A stretch of DNA of 64,000 nt from Mogibacterium sp. (GTDB lineage Bacteria; Bacillota; Clostridia; Peptostreptococcales; Anaerovoracaceae): NCBI GenBank assembly GCA_017431685.1, contig JAFRKO010000023.1, forward strand, positions 1 through 64,000, given 5' to 3'. A program made the translations under genes and the position numbers. The notes beneath the pieces were generated by a model that saw only the letters and a list, made by a program, of their open reading frames with translations, had not been told where the DNA came from and made no database searches. This document shows, one piece after another, positions 44,770 to 54,512 of the stretch. The stretch's first letter is position 1. Each line of letters begins with the position of its first letter.

Positions 44770-44827
44770 ATAAGATTATTTATAACGATCTGCTTTGAAA
44801 AGTTAAGAGATCAGAAAACCGGGGGGT

Positions 44828-47776
44828 ATGAAGATGAGAAGAAAATATCTAAGATCAGCTCTGATCATTACAGTGTTTGCAATGATGGTTTCTCTTTTTG
44901 CAGTCTGTGCTTTTGCGGCTGAATATTCAGATGCACCTGTCAATTCTGAAAACGCAGTTATTATAAATGAGGGAAAACCGGTAAAGTGCACACTTTCACA
45001 GGCTAATAACTTCAAGACAGTTTACCAGGTCAGGCCTTCAAAAAGCGGTAATTACAAGTTCTTTTGTGCCGGAACTGCAGCAGAAGTCAGGGGAAAGCTG
45101 TATGAGGGAATAGGCGATACTGAAACGCTTAGTTATGAAGAGGGCAGAGATTCTGACTATGAGGATCCCGGCGTCTTCAATTTTACTGCCAGCCTGAATG
45201 CCGGCACAGTATATACATTTTTGATCCAGAGCAAAGTTGAGGACGAAAATGCTGTCTTTGATGTCGGGTACTGTAATTTCGACGATACACCTATAATGGC
45301 AAGCTCATCTGAGATCACTATAACCGAGGAAAACAAATATTACTGGATAGGAGCATATGGCAGTGAATTACCGGAGGCAGACTGGGTAATTTCAGATGAG
45401 TCCGTTGCAGCATTCAGTCAAAGTATTTGCAGCTCTGGTTATAATACTTTAAGACTGGAAGCCAGAAAGAACGGTACTACTACGGTCAGTCTTGTTGATA
45501 ACCAAACCGGGGATGTGCTTGCAAACTGCAAGGTTATTTGTAAAGGAATAACAGAATATTATGATCTCTATGTAGGCGGCGTGCATGTGAGTGACAAAAA
45601 CTCTTCCTCAATAACCGGAGATGGTATTACAGGCAAGGTTTCATATGATAAAGCATCTAATACGCTATACCTTGAAAATGCGACTCTGACATCGGCAATT
45701 GAATCAGAAGGGCCTGTTGCTCCGCCTAAAGGATCAGAGTCGTTAAAACTCATGAAAGGTTCAGGAGCCGATTATCCGGAGTGGGGAACGTTCTCCGGCG
45801 TTATCAATAACCATACTGTTGATACATTTAAGATAAAGCTGACCGGTACCAATAAGATCAACAATGTAACTCTTGTTGAGCAGGATGATGGCGACAGTAA
45901 TTATGATGCATCATATTCATATAGTGGTGTTGATGGCATCTGCTCGTGTGGATCCATTGAGTTTGATGGAACCGGAAGTCTTTCCATAGACAGCTCAAGC
46001 ATAGGTACTGCTGTTTATTGCGCAAGAAATGTAACCGTTGCTGAAGGAGCATCGCTTGATATCAAAGAAACAAATAGTAATAACGCAAACGGAATAGTTG
46101 CAGACGGAGCAGTTAATGTAAACGGCAAACTCAAGGTCGGCGTTGAAACACATTTCTTCATGGTGAGCGGTAAAAAAGCATGCGTGACAGGCTACGGTAT
46201 CAAGACAGAAAGTCTTACTGTCGGAAGCAAGGGCAGTGCCGTGCTGAACGCTTCTACGGACTGTGAGGCGACGAGTTACTGTGTGATGCTCTCATACGGC
46301 GGAAGCGCAGACATAGGCGGTACTCTTAATGCAAAAGCTGTTGGCGCTAACGGTGAAAAAGCAGGCATAGCAATATGCGCTGAAGATGACAGTGAAGGCA
46401 TTATCAGGATTTCAGGTGCAGGCAAGGCCACTCTTCAGGGCAACGATTCAGCAGTCAATAATATAAAATTTGAAGCACCTATACTTGTTAAGGCAGGACA
46501 CAGTGCATCCGATGTACGCACAATCCCACCGCTAAAGTACAACGGTGAGACTTATGTGGTTGTAAGTGCACCGGGTACATGCTCCGGCGGGCACAATCTG
46601 ACCAGAATAGAGGCTAAGGATTCGACAGAAGATGAAGAGGGCAATTCGGAGTATTGGTTCTGCAGCGAATGCGGTAAGGTGTTCAGTGATTCAGCAGGCA
46701 AGAATGAAATATCAATAGCGGATACCGTGATACAAAGGAAGCCGAGGCAGGATTCCAGCTTATATATATTATCCCCGGACAATGGTGCTTCATATAACGT
46801 TGGGGATACCATAAGTATAACTGCAGATTCCGATGTATATATATTTACATATATCAGCGGTATCCTGATAGAAGGTGCACCGAATCGTATTTTTGTGAGG
46901 GTGTTAAAAGACGGGCAGGAGTTGATGAATGAAACGCTGCTGTATTATGAAGCCGGTCAGCGGGTTGGAACAAACTTCAAGGCAGAGTCAGCAGGAAAAT
47001 ATACGATACAGGTATCCAAGTCAAGCGACTTTTCTACTCTGAGGAGTGTAGAAGTTCAGGTAGGCAAGATATCAGACGGCCAGCAGGGCAGTAATCAGAA
47101 TGCTGACACCGTTACAGAAGAAAAGGGAGCAGATGGTACTCCGATCGGTAAAGGAGCTGCAGCTGCAGCTGCTGAAAAAGCTATAAAGAGTCTGAAGAGC
47201 GACAGCGACCCGAAAGGTGCAGAATTCGCGCCTTTGATGCTAAAGTCGACAAAGCAGACAAAGACAAGCATTAAGCTGACATGGAAGAAGGTCAAAGGCG
47301 CTAAGAAGTATGTCATCTACGGAAACAGGTGCGGAAAGTCAAACAAGCCAAAGAAACTGGCAACAGTGAAGGGCAGCAGCAAGACAATCAAAAAGGCAGC
47401 CGGCAAGAAGCTTAAGAAAGGGACATATTACAAGTTCATAGTGGTAGCTATAGGCAGCAACAATAAGGTTATTTCAACTTCTAAGATTATTCACGTAGCC
47501 ACAAAGGGAGGCAAGGTGCGCAATTACACCAAGGTCACCACAAAGGCTAAAAATAGTAAGGTAACTCTTAAGAAGGGCAAAACCTTTAAGCTTGGCGCAA
47601 AGGCGGCCGGCAAGAACGTAAAGAAGCATGTCAGCCTACGCTATGAGTCATCAAACCCTAAGGTGGCAAAAGTCAGCAAGAACGGCAAGATCACTGCTAA
47701 GAAGAAGGGAACGTGCAAGATCTACGTATTTGCACAGAATGGACTCTGCAAGACCATAAAGGTAACTGTAAAGTAA
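44828..47776 (+). CDS. Large secreted surface protein with Fn3/Ig-like (BIG2) C-terminal domains
   Basis: 982 residues. A typical signal peptide (positive start, helix ILITVFAMMVSLFAVCAFAA-like, cleaved near 30) is followed by beta-rich regions. At about 240-560 there is a repetitive beta-helix or carbohydrate-binding-like part (DLYVGGVHVSDKNSS, then YDKASNTLYLENATL). At about 595-640 a C-x2-C pair lies in WFCSECGKVF. The last 210 residues are very lysine-rich: a fibronectin-III-like unit, then a BIG2-like domain (YESSNPKVAKVSKNGKITAKK). No sortase motif or lipobox is seen, so charge may hold it to the wall. GGGGGG precedes the start. Confidence 0.75.
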   Translation: MKMRRKYLRSALIITVFAMMVSLFAVCAFAAEYSDAPVNSENAVIINEGKPVKCTLSQANNFKTVYQVRPSKSGNYKFFCAGTAAEVRGKLYEGIGDTETLSYEEGRDSDYEDPGVFNFTASLNAGTVYTFLIQSKVEDENAVFDVGYCNFDDTPIMASSSEITITEENKYYWIGAYGSELPEADWVISDESVAAFSQSICSSGYNTLRLEARKNGTTTVSLVDNQTGDVLANCKVICKGITEYYDLYVGGVHVSDKNSSSITGDGITGKVSYDKASNTLYLENATLTSAIESEGPVAPPKGSESLKLMKGSGADYPEWGTFSGVINNHTVDTFKIKLTGTNKINNVTLVEQDDGDSNYDASYSYSGVDGICSCGSIEFDGTGSLSIDSSSIGTAVYCARNVTVAEGASLDIKETNSNNANGIVADGAVNVNGKLKVGVETHFFMVSGKKACVTGYGIKTESLTVGSKGSAVLNASTDCEATSYCVMLSYGGSADIGGTLNAKAVGANGEKAGIAICAEDDSEGIIRISGAGKATLQGNDSAVNNIKFEAPILVKAGHSASDVRTIPPLKYNGETYVVVSAPGTCSGGHNLTRIEAKDSTEDEEGNSEYWFCSECGKVFSDSAGKNEISIADTVIQRKPRQDSSLYILSPDNGASYNVGDTISITADSDVYIFTYISGILIEGAPNRIFVRVLKDGQELMNETLLYYEAGQRVGTNFKAESAGKYTIQVSKSSDFSTLRSVEVQVGKISDGQQGSNQNADTVTEEKGADGTPIGKGAAAAAAEKAIKSLKSDSDPKGAEFAPLMLKSTKQTKTSIKLTWKKVKGAKKYVIYGNRCGKSNKPKKLATVKGSSKTIKKAAGKKLKKGTYYKFIVVAIGSNNKVISTSKIIHVATKGGKVRNYTKVTTKAKNSKVTLKKGKTFKLGAKAAGKNVKKHVSLRYESSNPKVAKVSKNGKITAKKKGTCKIYVFAQNGLCKTIKVTVK

Positions 47777-47815
47777 AATAGTGCATTGATAAAATTGTGA
47801 AGACTGTAATCTTTT

Positions 47816-47843
47816 AAAAGGGCGGGCATATACTCGCCCTTTT
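47816..47843 (+). terminator. Terminator after the surface protein gene
   Basis: AAAAGGGCG (47816-47824) pairs with CGCCCTTTT (47835-47843). Confidence 0.75.
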
Positions 47844-47960
47844 GACGCGATAAATCAGAAAATCGATGATGACAGAACAGCGGAAATTAAAACTGTTAAA
47901 AGATATTATTCACCTTGGAGTAAACAAAAACTCATAAAAGTGAAATAGAAAACAGTTACC

Positions 47961-47991
47961 CGCGGGGCCTCAAAACCCCGCAGTTCTTTTT
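47961..47991 (+). terminator. Second terminator in the 47.8-48.07 kb gap
   Basis: GCGGGG (47962-47967) pairs with CCCCGC (47976-47981), followed by AGTTCTTTTT. The 290-base gap holds two terminators and no gene that I can support; a 24-codon frame at 47866 lacks a ribosome site. Confidence 0.65.
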
Positions 47992-48067
47992 AGAAGCCCG
48001 AAATATGTTGTATACTTACCGTGAATAGCGAAATAACAAAGAAGATCAAAGATAACGGAGTATTGCC

Positions 48068-49063
48068 ATGGCAGAGCGCAAAGGCGAAAACCAGAAACTC
48101 AAGATGCTGTATCTCGTGCAGCTTTTCTCAAGAGAGACAGATGATACACACAAGCTTACGATGCCCGAAATAATCGCGAAACTTGCGACCGACGGTGTAA
48201 ATGCTGACCGCAAAACACTGTATCAGGATTTCGACGAGCTGCGCAGGTTCGGATTCGACATAATTTCAGAGAAAGACGGACGTAACTATTACTATTATCT
48301 TGGCAGCAGGGACTTCGAGCTCCCGGAGCTCAAGCTCCTCGTAGATTCGGTGCAGTCTGCCAAGTTCATCACGGACAAGAAGTCCGGCCAGCTTATCAAG
48401 AAGCTTGAGTCGCTGGTCAGCAAGTATGAGGGCTCGCAGCTCCACAGACAGGTTATAATATCCGGCCGCGTGAAGACCATGAACGAGAGTATTTACTATA
48501 ACGTGGACAAGATACATGCAGCCATCGGCGAAGACAGACAGATACGCTTCAGGTACTTCGACTGGAATCTTAAAAAGGAGATGGAACCGCGCTACGACGG
48601 CAAGTGGTATAAGCTGAGCCCGTGGGCTCTCATGTGGGACGATGAGAAGTATTATCTCGTCGCGTATGACTCGAAGCATGAGACAATCATTCATTATCGT
48701 GTCGACAAGATGACCCAGATCGGGATCCTCGACGAGAAGCGCGAAGGTCATGAGGCGTTCAGAAAGTTCAATATTGCGCACTACACCAACACACTGTTCG
48801 GAATGTTCGCGGGCGATGAGACGAAGGTCACTATCGAGGCGGAGAACCGGCTGGTAAGCGTGTTTATCGACCGTTTCGGCAAGGACATAATAATCGCGCC
48901 TATAGACAATGATCACTTCCGCACTACGGTAACAGTAGCGGTCAGCAAGCAGTTTTTCGGCTGGATCATGGGCATTGACGGTGATGTGAGGGTAGTTGCG
49001 CCTGACAGTGTGGTGAGACAGATAAAGGCGGAGATCGAACACCAGGCGGAGAGATACAGATGA
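48068..49063 (+). CDS. WYL-domain transcriptional regulator
   Basis: 331 residues. An N-terminal winged helix (about 10-75: KLKMLYLVQLFS, TMPEIIAKLA, VNADRKTLYQDFDEL) is followed by a WYL domain at about 150-215 (IRFRYFDWN, then KWYKLSPWALMWDDEKYYLVAYD) and a C-terminal WCX-like extension. WYL domains bind nucleic acids or small ligands and often occur in DNA-damage and phage-defence regulators, but this gene has no defence genes beside it. GGAG precedes the ATG. Its stop overlaps the next start (ATGA). Confidence 0.85.
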   Translation: MAERKGENQKLKMLYLVQLFSRETDDTHKLTMPEIIAKLATDGVNADRKTLYQDFDELRRFGFDIISEKDGRNYYYYLGSRDFELPELKLLVDSVQSAKFITDKKSGQLIKKLESLVSKYEGSQLHRQVIISGRVKTMNESIYYNVDKIHAAIGEDRQIRFRYFDWNLKKEMEPRYDGKWYKLSPWALMWDDEKYYLVAYDSKHETIIHYRVDKMTQIGILDEKREGHEAFRKFNIAHYTNTLFGMFAGDETKVTIEAENRLVSVFIDRFGKDIIIAPIDNDHFRTTVTVAVSKQFFGWIMGIDGDVRVVAPDSVVRQIKAEIEHQAERYR

Positions 49064-49602
49064 TCAAAGGTGCGACAAGAAGGCGTACATATAAGGCGAT
49101 ATACAGGCTTCTCGACAGAGTGTCGCCTGTACCTTTCGACTGCGGCACGATTTGCGGTGCCGCCTGCTGCAATGCGGCATATTCAGATGAGGACATGGGT
49201 ATCATGCTGCTGCCGGGCGAGGAGAAGATACACGACAGACACGCTGACTGGCTTACCTGGGACTCCCTCAGCACGGATGAATATGAGCTACCGGGATCAT
49301 GGCACGGAAAGATCTATTTCGTAAAATGCAAAACGCCTCCGCACTGCCCGAGGCACATGAGACCCATACAGTGCAGGAGCTTTCCGCTGCTTCCGCATCT
49401 CGAAGAAGATGGTACGCTGCAGCTGGTGTTCAATGACTACGACCTGCCGTATGCCTGCCCGATGATTGAAGAGGAGATAGAGCTTGACGAGCGCTTCATA
49501 CAGGCAACATACACAGCATGGAAGCACCTTATACGCGATCCGCTGATATACGACATGGTCTGGGGTGAATCCCGCAGCCGTGATGCGGACAACGAAGAGT
49601 GA
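49060..49602 (+). CDS. Cysteine-rich conserved protein
   Basis: 180 residues with eight cysteines: the cluster DCGTICGAACC (about 27-37), KCKTPPHCPRHMRPIQC (about 89-105) and a later CPM. The sequence PIQCRSFPL resembles the Cys-cluster (YkgJ/CxxCxxCC) family of putative zinc- or iron-chelating proteins. The reaction is unknown. It overlaps the WYL gene by 4 bases (ATGA), so they are one transcription unit. Confidence 0.65.
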   Translation: MIKGATRRRTYKAIYRLLDRVSPVPFDCGTICGAACCNAAYSDEDMGIMLLPGEEKIHDRHADWLTWDSLSTDEYELPGSWHGKIYFVKCKTPPHCPRHMRPIQCRSFPLLPHLEEDGTLQLVFNDYDLPYACPMIEEEIELDERFIQATYTAWKHLIRDPLIYDMVWGESRSRDADNEE

Positions 49603-49617
49603 TAGAATGTTTTCATG

Positions 49618-50982
49618 ATGAGAAGCACAACAGCTGAAAAAATCGCAGAATATGTGCGCAAAGCCGGCGGAAGGGTATTCTATGTCGGCGGCTTTGTGCG
49701 CGACAGACTGCTCTGCATAAGCAATAAGGATGTGGATATTGAAGTGCACGGAGTGGAGCCGGATGTGCTGCTCGGGATACTCAGAAGGATAGGGGAGCCG
49801 CTGACTTTCGGAAAGAGCTTTGGGGTCTTTGCGCTGAAGGGCGAAGACATCGATATAGCCATGCCGAGGCGCGAACGCGCGACCGGGACCGGGCATCGGG
49901 ACTTTGATGTAGAGGTAGATCCTTTTATAGGAACGCGAGAAGCAGCAAGTCGCCGTGATTTTACGATCAACTCGATGATGGAAGATGTGCTTACGGGTGA
50001 GATAGTCGATCATTTCGGCGGGCGCCGCGACCTCGATGAAGGGGTCATCAGGCACATCGATCCGGATACCTTCATCGAGGACCCCCTTAGGGTGCTGCGC
50101 GGAGCGCAGTTCGCGGCGAGATTCAACTTCGCGATAGCTCCTGATACCATCGAACTGTGCCGTGGAATTGACCTTTCGACTCTTTCACGCGAGCGTGTTG
50201 AGGAGGAACTCAAAAAAGCGCTCCTCAAAGCAGACAAACCGTCCATCTTCTTTGAGTCACTCCGTAAGATGAATCAGCTGGATGTCTGGTTCCCGGAACT
50301 GAAACAGACTATTGGCCTGGAGCAGGATCCGGTTTTCCACCCTGAAGGCGATGTCTGGACACATACGATGGATGTTATCGACAGAGCAGCCGCGTTCAGG
50401 GACCGCGTGTCTGAGCCATATCGATTCATGCTTCTTGCGCTCACACACGATCTCGGAAAAATCGTTACTACTGAAGTGAAGAACGGACGCATCCACGCTT
50501 ATGAGCACGAGGTTAAAGGGATGCCTCTCGTGGAGGAGTTCATCGGGCGTCTTACCAATGAGAAGGATATCAGGGATTATGTCTCCAACATGGTGCCTCT
50601 CCACATGAGACCTAATGTTCTGGCATATTCCAAACCAGTGCTGAAATCCACCAACAGGATGTTCGATGCAGCTGCAGCGCCTGCAGATCTGATCTGGTTT
50701 GCAGAGGCGGATAAACCGGTGTTCTCAGGCACGGATGCCTTTTCAGGCGACAGGGAGTTCCTGCTGGAAAGATTCAAAGTGTACGAGGAAACGATGGCGA
50801 AACCTCACGTTATGGGGCGGGATCTAATAGAGGCCGGACTCGAGCCGGGCGAGGATTTCAGCGAAATCTTAGCATACGCCCATAAGCTTAGGCTCGCAGG
50901 CATAGAAAAGGAATCCGCTTTGAAGCAGGCGCTGACATACGCGCGAAAAATGAGGAAAAGCAAAGGCAAAAATGGTTTATAA
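49618..50982 (+). CDS. cca: CCA-adding enzyme / tRNA nucleotidyltransferase with HD domain
   Basis: 454 residues from the second methionine (the ATG at 49615 is equally possible). The nucleotidyltransferase motif YVGGFVRDRLL...KDVDIEV (about 21-45) and RRDFTINSM (about 111-119) mark it as a class II enzyme; the HD domain at about 240-330 carries HTMDVI, THDLGK and MPLHMR. It adds or repairs the CCA end of tRNA. The HD domain is common in CCA-related enzymes; a poly(A) polymerase cannot be excluded from sequence alone. Start region lacks a strong ribosome site. Confidence 0.88.
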   Translation: MRSTTAEKIAEYVRKAGGRVFYVGGFVRDRLLCISNKDVDIEVHGVEPDVLLGILRRIGEPLTFGKSFGVFALKGEDIDIAMPRRERATGTGHRDFDVEVDPFIGTREAASRRDFTINSMMEDVLTGEIVDHFGGRRDLDEGVIRHIDPDTFIEDPLRVLRGAQFAARFNFAIAPDTIELCRGIDLSTLSRERVEEELKKALLKADKPSIFFESLRKMNQLDVWFPELKQTIGLEQDPVFHPEGDVWTHTMDVIDRAAAFRDRVSEPYRFMLLALTHDLGKIVTTEVKNGRIHAYEHEVKGMPLVEEFIGRLTNEKDIRDYVSNMVPLHMRPNVLAYSKPVLKSTNRMFDAAAAPADLIWFAEADKPVFSGTDAFSGDREFLLERFKVYEETMAKPHVMGRDLIEAGLEPGEDFSEILAYAHKLRLAGIEKESALKQALTYARKMRKSKGKNGL

Positions 50983-51054
50983 TATAACTGACATACGGCA
51001 GTGAAACAATACGGACGCTAAAATGGTCCGGAGCATAGAAACGGAAGGGCGGCT

Positions 51055-51279
51055 ATGGGATTGTTCAGTAAAAAGCAAAAGGAATATCCGAAGATGCCGA
51101 AAGGCGATTACGAACCGGTTCTCAGATGCAGTATATGCACCGGCGAACAGGTTCTGTGCGCAAAAGAAAAAAACAGCAGTCAGCTGCATGAGATCATGCT
51201 GATAAAATCGCCGTCAGATCTTGAGGGCTTCTGTGAAGCGAATGGTATCAGGATGGACCAGATAGAAAAGGTTTATTGA
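51055..51279 (+). CDS. Small conserved protein of unknown function
   Basis: 74 residues. A basic N terminus (MGLFSKKQKEYPKMPKGDYEP) and one C-x2-C pair (RCSICTGEQVLC) are the visible features. GGAAGGGCGG lies just before the ATG, a good ribosome site. No family recognised; the C-x2-C suggests metal binding. It stands alone, followed by a terminator. Confidence 0.6.
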   Translation: MGLFSKKQKEYPKMPKGDYEPVLRCSICTGEQVLCAKEKNSSQLHEIMLIKSPSDLEGFCEANGIRMDQIEKVY

Positions 51280-51310
51280 TGCGTTTCAGGTATTTGCTCA
51301 ATTAATAGGG

Positions 51311-51343
51311 GACTCGGCAAGACAAAATCTCCGAGTCTTTTTT
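51311..51343 (+). terminator. Terminator, followed by a TACAAT box for the next operon
   Basis: GACTCGG (51311-51317) pairs with CCGAGTC (51331-51337), followed by six T. A TATGATACAAT stretch at 51351-51361 supplies a -10 box for the next gene. Confidence 0.8.
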
Positions 51344-51408
51344 AGTGCTGTATGATACAATAATTATGTATGCATTAATAATGTATTCCAGATATTGAGG
51401 AGAGGGAA

Positions 51409-54123
51409 ATGAAACCTGAAGAGAGAAAAGAAAAACTTCTGAAGCTTGCTGCCGAGATGGCGAATAAGGGTGAGCTGAAGATCACTCCGGAGTGCGCTGA
51501 GTATCAGCTGCTTGACTATTTGCTGACAGATGACGAGCTGACTGTAATGAGCGAAATGAAGCTGGTAATGCCATCGACTGCCAGAGGTCTGGCAAAGAAA
51601 ACCGGTATGCCTGCAGATAAGGTCAAACATATCCTTGAGGGATGTGCAGATAAGGCTTATTTCATGGATGTAAAGCTCGGAAAGGGCGGAGCAAAGATCT
51701 ATCTGCTCGTTCCTTTCGCACCTGGAATCTTTGAGTTCCAGCTGGCCAGAAGCAAAGAATACAATGAAGCACATCCTGAGATCTCATACTTATTCCAGAG
51801 GCATGCTTTCGAATCCTATGGCCAGGTCGCTGCATCGATGCCTATGGGCGTAGGCATCATGAGAGTCGTTCCTGTTGAAAGCGCACTTCCTGCAGACACA
51901 AAGGTCATGACAATGGACAGGCTCAGCACACTGATCGAGACAACACTCGGAGGTGCTTTCTGCAGAGTGCCGTGTCAGTGCCGCAGGGTCCGCCGCATCA
52001 TGGGCGAGGGAACCGGAGATCTCGAAGACGGAATGTGCATATACATGGGACTGCTTGCTGAAACCATGATCAGACACGGCCGCGGAGAGAAGCTCACGAA
52101 GGAGCAGGTCTATGAGCATCTCGAAAGGACCGAGGCACTGGGCTGCGTACATCAGATAACAACACTCGAGAGCGGCATCTCATTCGCTATCTGCAACTGC
52201 CAGCCACAGAGCTGCATGGCTATCGGAAGCGCCACATACTACGGAGCGCCTAACATGGTACGCAGCAACTACGTAGCAGAAATCGATGAATCAAAGTGCG
52301 TGGCATGCGGACAGTGCGTAGAAACATGCGCAAACAATGCCCTGAAACTCGGCCAGAAGATCTGTTCGAAAACACCTATAGTTCAGATCCCTACAGAACT
52401 CCCTGATGAGCAGGAGTGGGGTCCGGAAAGATACGATGCCGACTACAGAGACCACAGAAAGAATGTAGTCGAGACCGGTACATCGCCATGCAAGACAACA
52501 TGCCCGGCACACATCGCTATTCAGGGATATATAAGACTGGCAGCTCAGGGCAAGTACATGGAAGCCCTCGAGCTTATCAAGAAAGAGAATCCGCTGCCTG
52601 CAGTCTGCGGACGCATCTGCCCGCATAACTGCGAGAACGAGTGCACAAGAGGCGAGATCGATCAGGCTGTCGCTATCGACGAGGTCAAGAGATTCATCGC
52701 TGACAGAGAAATCGAAGCTTCACAGAGATTTATTCCAAGAAAGCTCTGGGATCACGATAAGAAGATCGCTGTCATAGGATCCGGTCCTGCCGGTATCTCC
52801 TGCGCTTACTACCTCGCAGCAGGTGGTTATAAGGTAACTGTATTTGAGAAGGAGAAGAGACCGGGCGGTATGCTCGTCAACGGCATTCCTGCATTCAGAC
52901 TTGAAAAGGACGTAGTCGATGCGGAAATCGATGTTCTGAGAGCGCTCGGAGTGGAATTTAAGTGCGGAGTGGAAGTCGGAACCGACGTGACCATTCCTGA
53001 GCTCCGCGAGCAGGGATTCGAGGCGTTCTACCTCGGTATCGGACTTCAGAACTGCGGCAGGCTCGGTATCCCGGGCGATGATGCAAAGGGTGTTGTTGCA
53101 GGTGTTGAGTTCCTGAAGGACATCAACCGCGGCAATGACGTAGAACTCAGCGGCAATGTAGTGGTCATCGGCGGCGGAAGCATCGGAGCTGATGTAGCGC
53201 GTACAGCCAAGAGATACGGCGCAAAGAAGGTAGACCTCTACTGCCTCGAGTCCTATGATGAGATGCCGATGGGTGAAGAAGACCAGGCATACTGCAAAGA
53301 AGACGGAATCAGAATCCACGACGGCTGGGGACAGACCGGGATCGCCACAACAAAGGACGGAAGAGTCAAGGAAATCAAGTTCCGTAAATGCACGAGCGTC
53401 AAGAACGAGGAAGGCAGATTCGACCCTAAGTTTGACGACAGTGTTACGGAAGAGGCAAGGTGCCAGACGGTGCTGTACTGCATAGGTCAGAGACCTGACT
53501 GGGGCAAGCTGCTTACAGGCGTAAATGTTGAGACAGACAGGAGAGGACTCGTTATCGCAGATCCTCTGACATACCAGACAAGCGAGCCTGATATCTTTGC
53601 AGGTGGTGACATCTACACAGGTCAGAAGTTCTGCATCGATGCCATCGCGGCAGGCAAAGAAGCTTCGATCTCCATCAACCGCTTTGTATGGCCTGGCCAC
53701 AGCCTGACTCTCGCAAGAGACAAAAGAGAGTACAAGGCGCTCGACAAGTCCGATCTCGACTTCAATCACATCAGCTGGGACAATATAAAGCGTCAGATAC
53801 CTAAAGTAGATTCATCCAAGGTGGGCACAAAGCGCAATGAGAGCCTCACTTTCACAGAGGAGCAGCTCAAGGCTGAAACAGCCCGCTGCCTCGGATGCGG
53901 CGCTACAAAGGTCGACCAGAACAGATGCATCGGATGCGGTGTATGCACAACAAGATGCAAATTCGACGCGATCCATCTTATCAAGAAGTTCAATGAGCCG
54001 ATCCACTCGATCCGCTTCCGCCAGAAGTACGTTGAGAATTATCGCAAAAACCGCGAGATGAAGATCGCAGTGAAGAAATTCATCAAGGAAGATAACAGCA
54101 GAGGCGACGCAAGCAAGCGCTAA
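51409..54123 (+). CDS. Large multi-Fe-S GltD-like FAD/NAD(P) oxidoreductase
   Basis: 904 residues in four parts. (1) 1-290: a winged-helix-like start and cysteines C185, C189, C191 and C262, C264, C269. (2) 297-307: a ferredoxin-type cluster CVACGQCVETC. (3) 361-760: GltD/NfnB-like flavoprotein with Fe-S cysteines C361, C365, C400, C404, an FAD loop IGSGPAG (456-462), an NAD(P) loop IGGGSIG (587-593) and the AGGDIYTG motif. (4) 827-850: C827, C830 and a cluster CIGCGVCTTRC (840-850). It probably moves electrons between NAD(P)H and ferredoxin or a partner. It is cotranscribed with hypA 15 bases downstream. Bifurcation is possible but unproven. Confidence 0.8.
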   Translation: MKPEERKEKLLKLAAEMANKGELKITPECAEYQLLDYLLTDDELTVMSEMKLVMPSTARGLAKKTGMPADKVKHILEGCADKAYFMDVKLGKGGAKIYLLVPFAPGIFEFQLARSKEYNEAHPEISYLFQRHAFESYGQVAASMPMGVGIMRVVPVESALPADTKVMTMDRLSTLIETTLGGAFCRVPCQCRRVRRIMGEGTGDLEDGMCIYMGLLAETMIRHGRGEKLTKEQVYEHLERTEALGCVHQITTLESGISFAICNCQPQSCMAIGSATYYGAPNMVRSNYVAEIDESKCVACGQCVETCANNALKLGQKICSKTPIVQIPTELPDEQEWGPERYDADYRDHRKNVVETGTSPCKTTCPAHIAIQGYIRLAAQGKYMEALELIKKENPLPAVCGRICPHNCENECTRGEIDQAVAIDEVKRFIADREIEASQRFIPRKLWDHDKKIAVIGSGPAGISCAYYLAAGGYKVTVFEKEKRPGGMLVNGIPAFRLEKDVVDAEIDVLRALGVEFKCGVEVGTDVTIPELREQGFEAFYLGIGLQNCGRLGIPGDDAKGVVAGVEFLKDINRGNDVELSGNVVVIGGGSIGADVARTAKRYGAKKVDLYCLESYDEMPMGEEDQAYCKEDGIRIHDGWGQTGIATTKDGRVKEIKFRKCTSVKNEEGRFDPKFDDSVTEEARCQTVLYCIGQRPDWGKLLTGVNVETDRRGLVIADPLTYQTSEPDIFAGGDIYTGQKFCIDAIAAGKEASISINRFVWPGHSLTLARDKREYKALDKSDLDFNHISWDNIKRQIPKVDSSKVGTKRNESLTFTEEQLKAETARCLGCGATKVDQNRCIGCGVCTTRCKFDAIHLIKKFNEPIHSIRFRQKYVENYRKNREMKIAVKKFIKEDNSRGDASKR

Positions 54124-54137
54124 AGGAGTTCTTACAG

Positions 54138-54488
54138 ATGCATGAACTAACGCTTCTTTACGGTGTTGTAGATAAAGTCGGGAAAGTAGTAGAAGAGAAC
54201 GGCCTCGATCACGTCGATGCTATAGTGATCGAGGTCGGTGAGGCCACATCCGTGATACCCGAGTTTCTCCAGGACGGATACGAGGTCATATCTGATGATT
54301 ATGATTTTCTCAGGGGATCGGAGCTCATCATAGAAAGGATAAAGGCTATAGGCTGCTGCCGCAGCTGCGGGACGGAATTCCCGATAGTTGTCAACAAAGG
54401 GATCTGCCCTGAGTGCGGCAGCTTCGACAAAGATATAATTGAGGGCACGGACTTCTTTATCAGGGAAGTCCGTATCCTCGAGCAATAA
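54138..54488 (+). CDS. hypA: HypA-type nickel/zinc metallochaperone
   Basis: 116 residues. MHEL at the start provides H2, the nickel ligand, and two C-x2-C pairs (CCRSCG at about 75-78 and CPECGS at about 92-95) bind structural zinc. The predicted role is delivery of Ni(II) to [NiFe]-hydrogenase or urease. No hydrogenase, hypB or other hyp gene is in the window. AAAGGAG precedes the ATG, and it is the second gene after the multi-Fe-S oxidoreductase, which suggests that the pair is part of an electron-transfer module. Confidence 0.85.
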   Translation: MHELTLLYGVVDKVGKVVEENGLDHVDAIVIEVGEATSVIPEFLQDGYEVISDDYDFLRGSELIIERIKAIGCCRSCGTEFPIVVNKGICPECGSFDKDIIEGTDFFIREVRILEQ

Positions 54489-54512
54489 AAAGGACAGGGA
54501 CGTAATTAGGTA

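Noticed and set aside
47866..47937. 24-codon frame MMTEQRKLKLLKD...
   Set aside because: No ribosome site and no conserved context; it lies between two terminators.
52720..53769. 349-residue open frame opposite the multi-Fe-S oxidoreductase gene
   Set aside because: It lies wholly antisense to a gene with clear cofactor motifs, has no ribosome site and no recognisable domain. Long antisense frames are common here because of codon bias.
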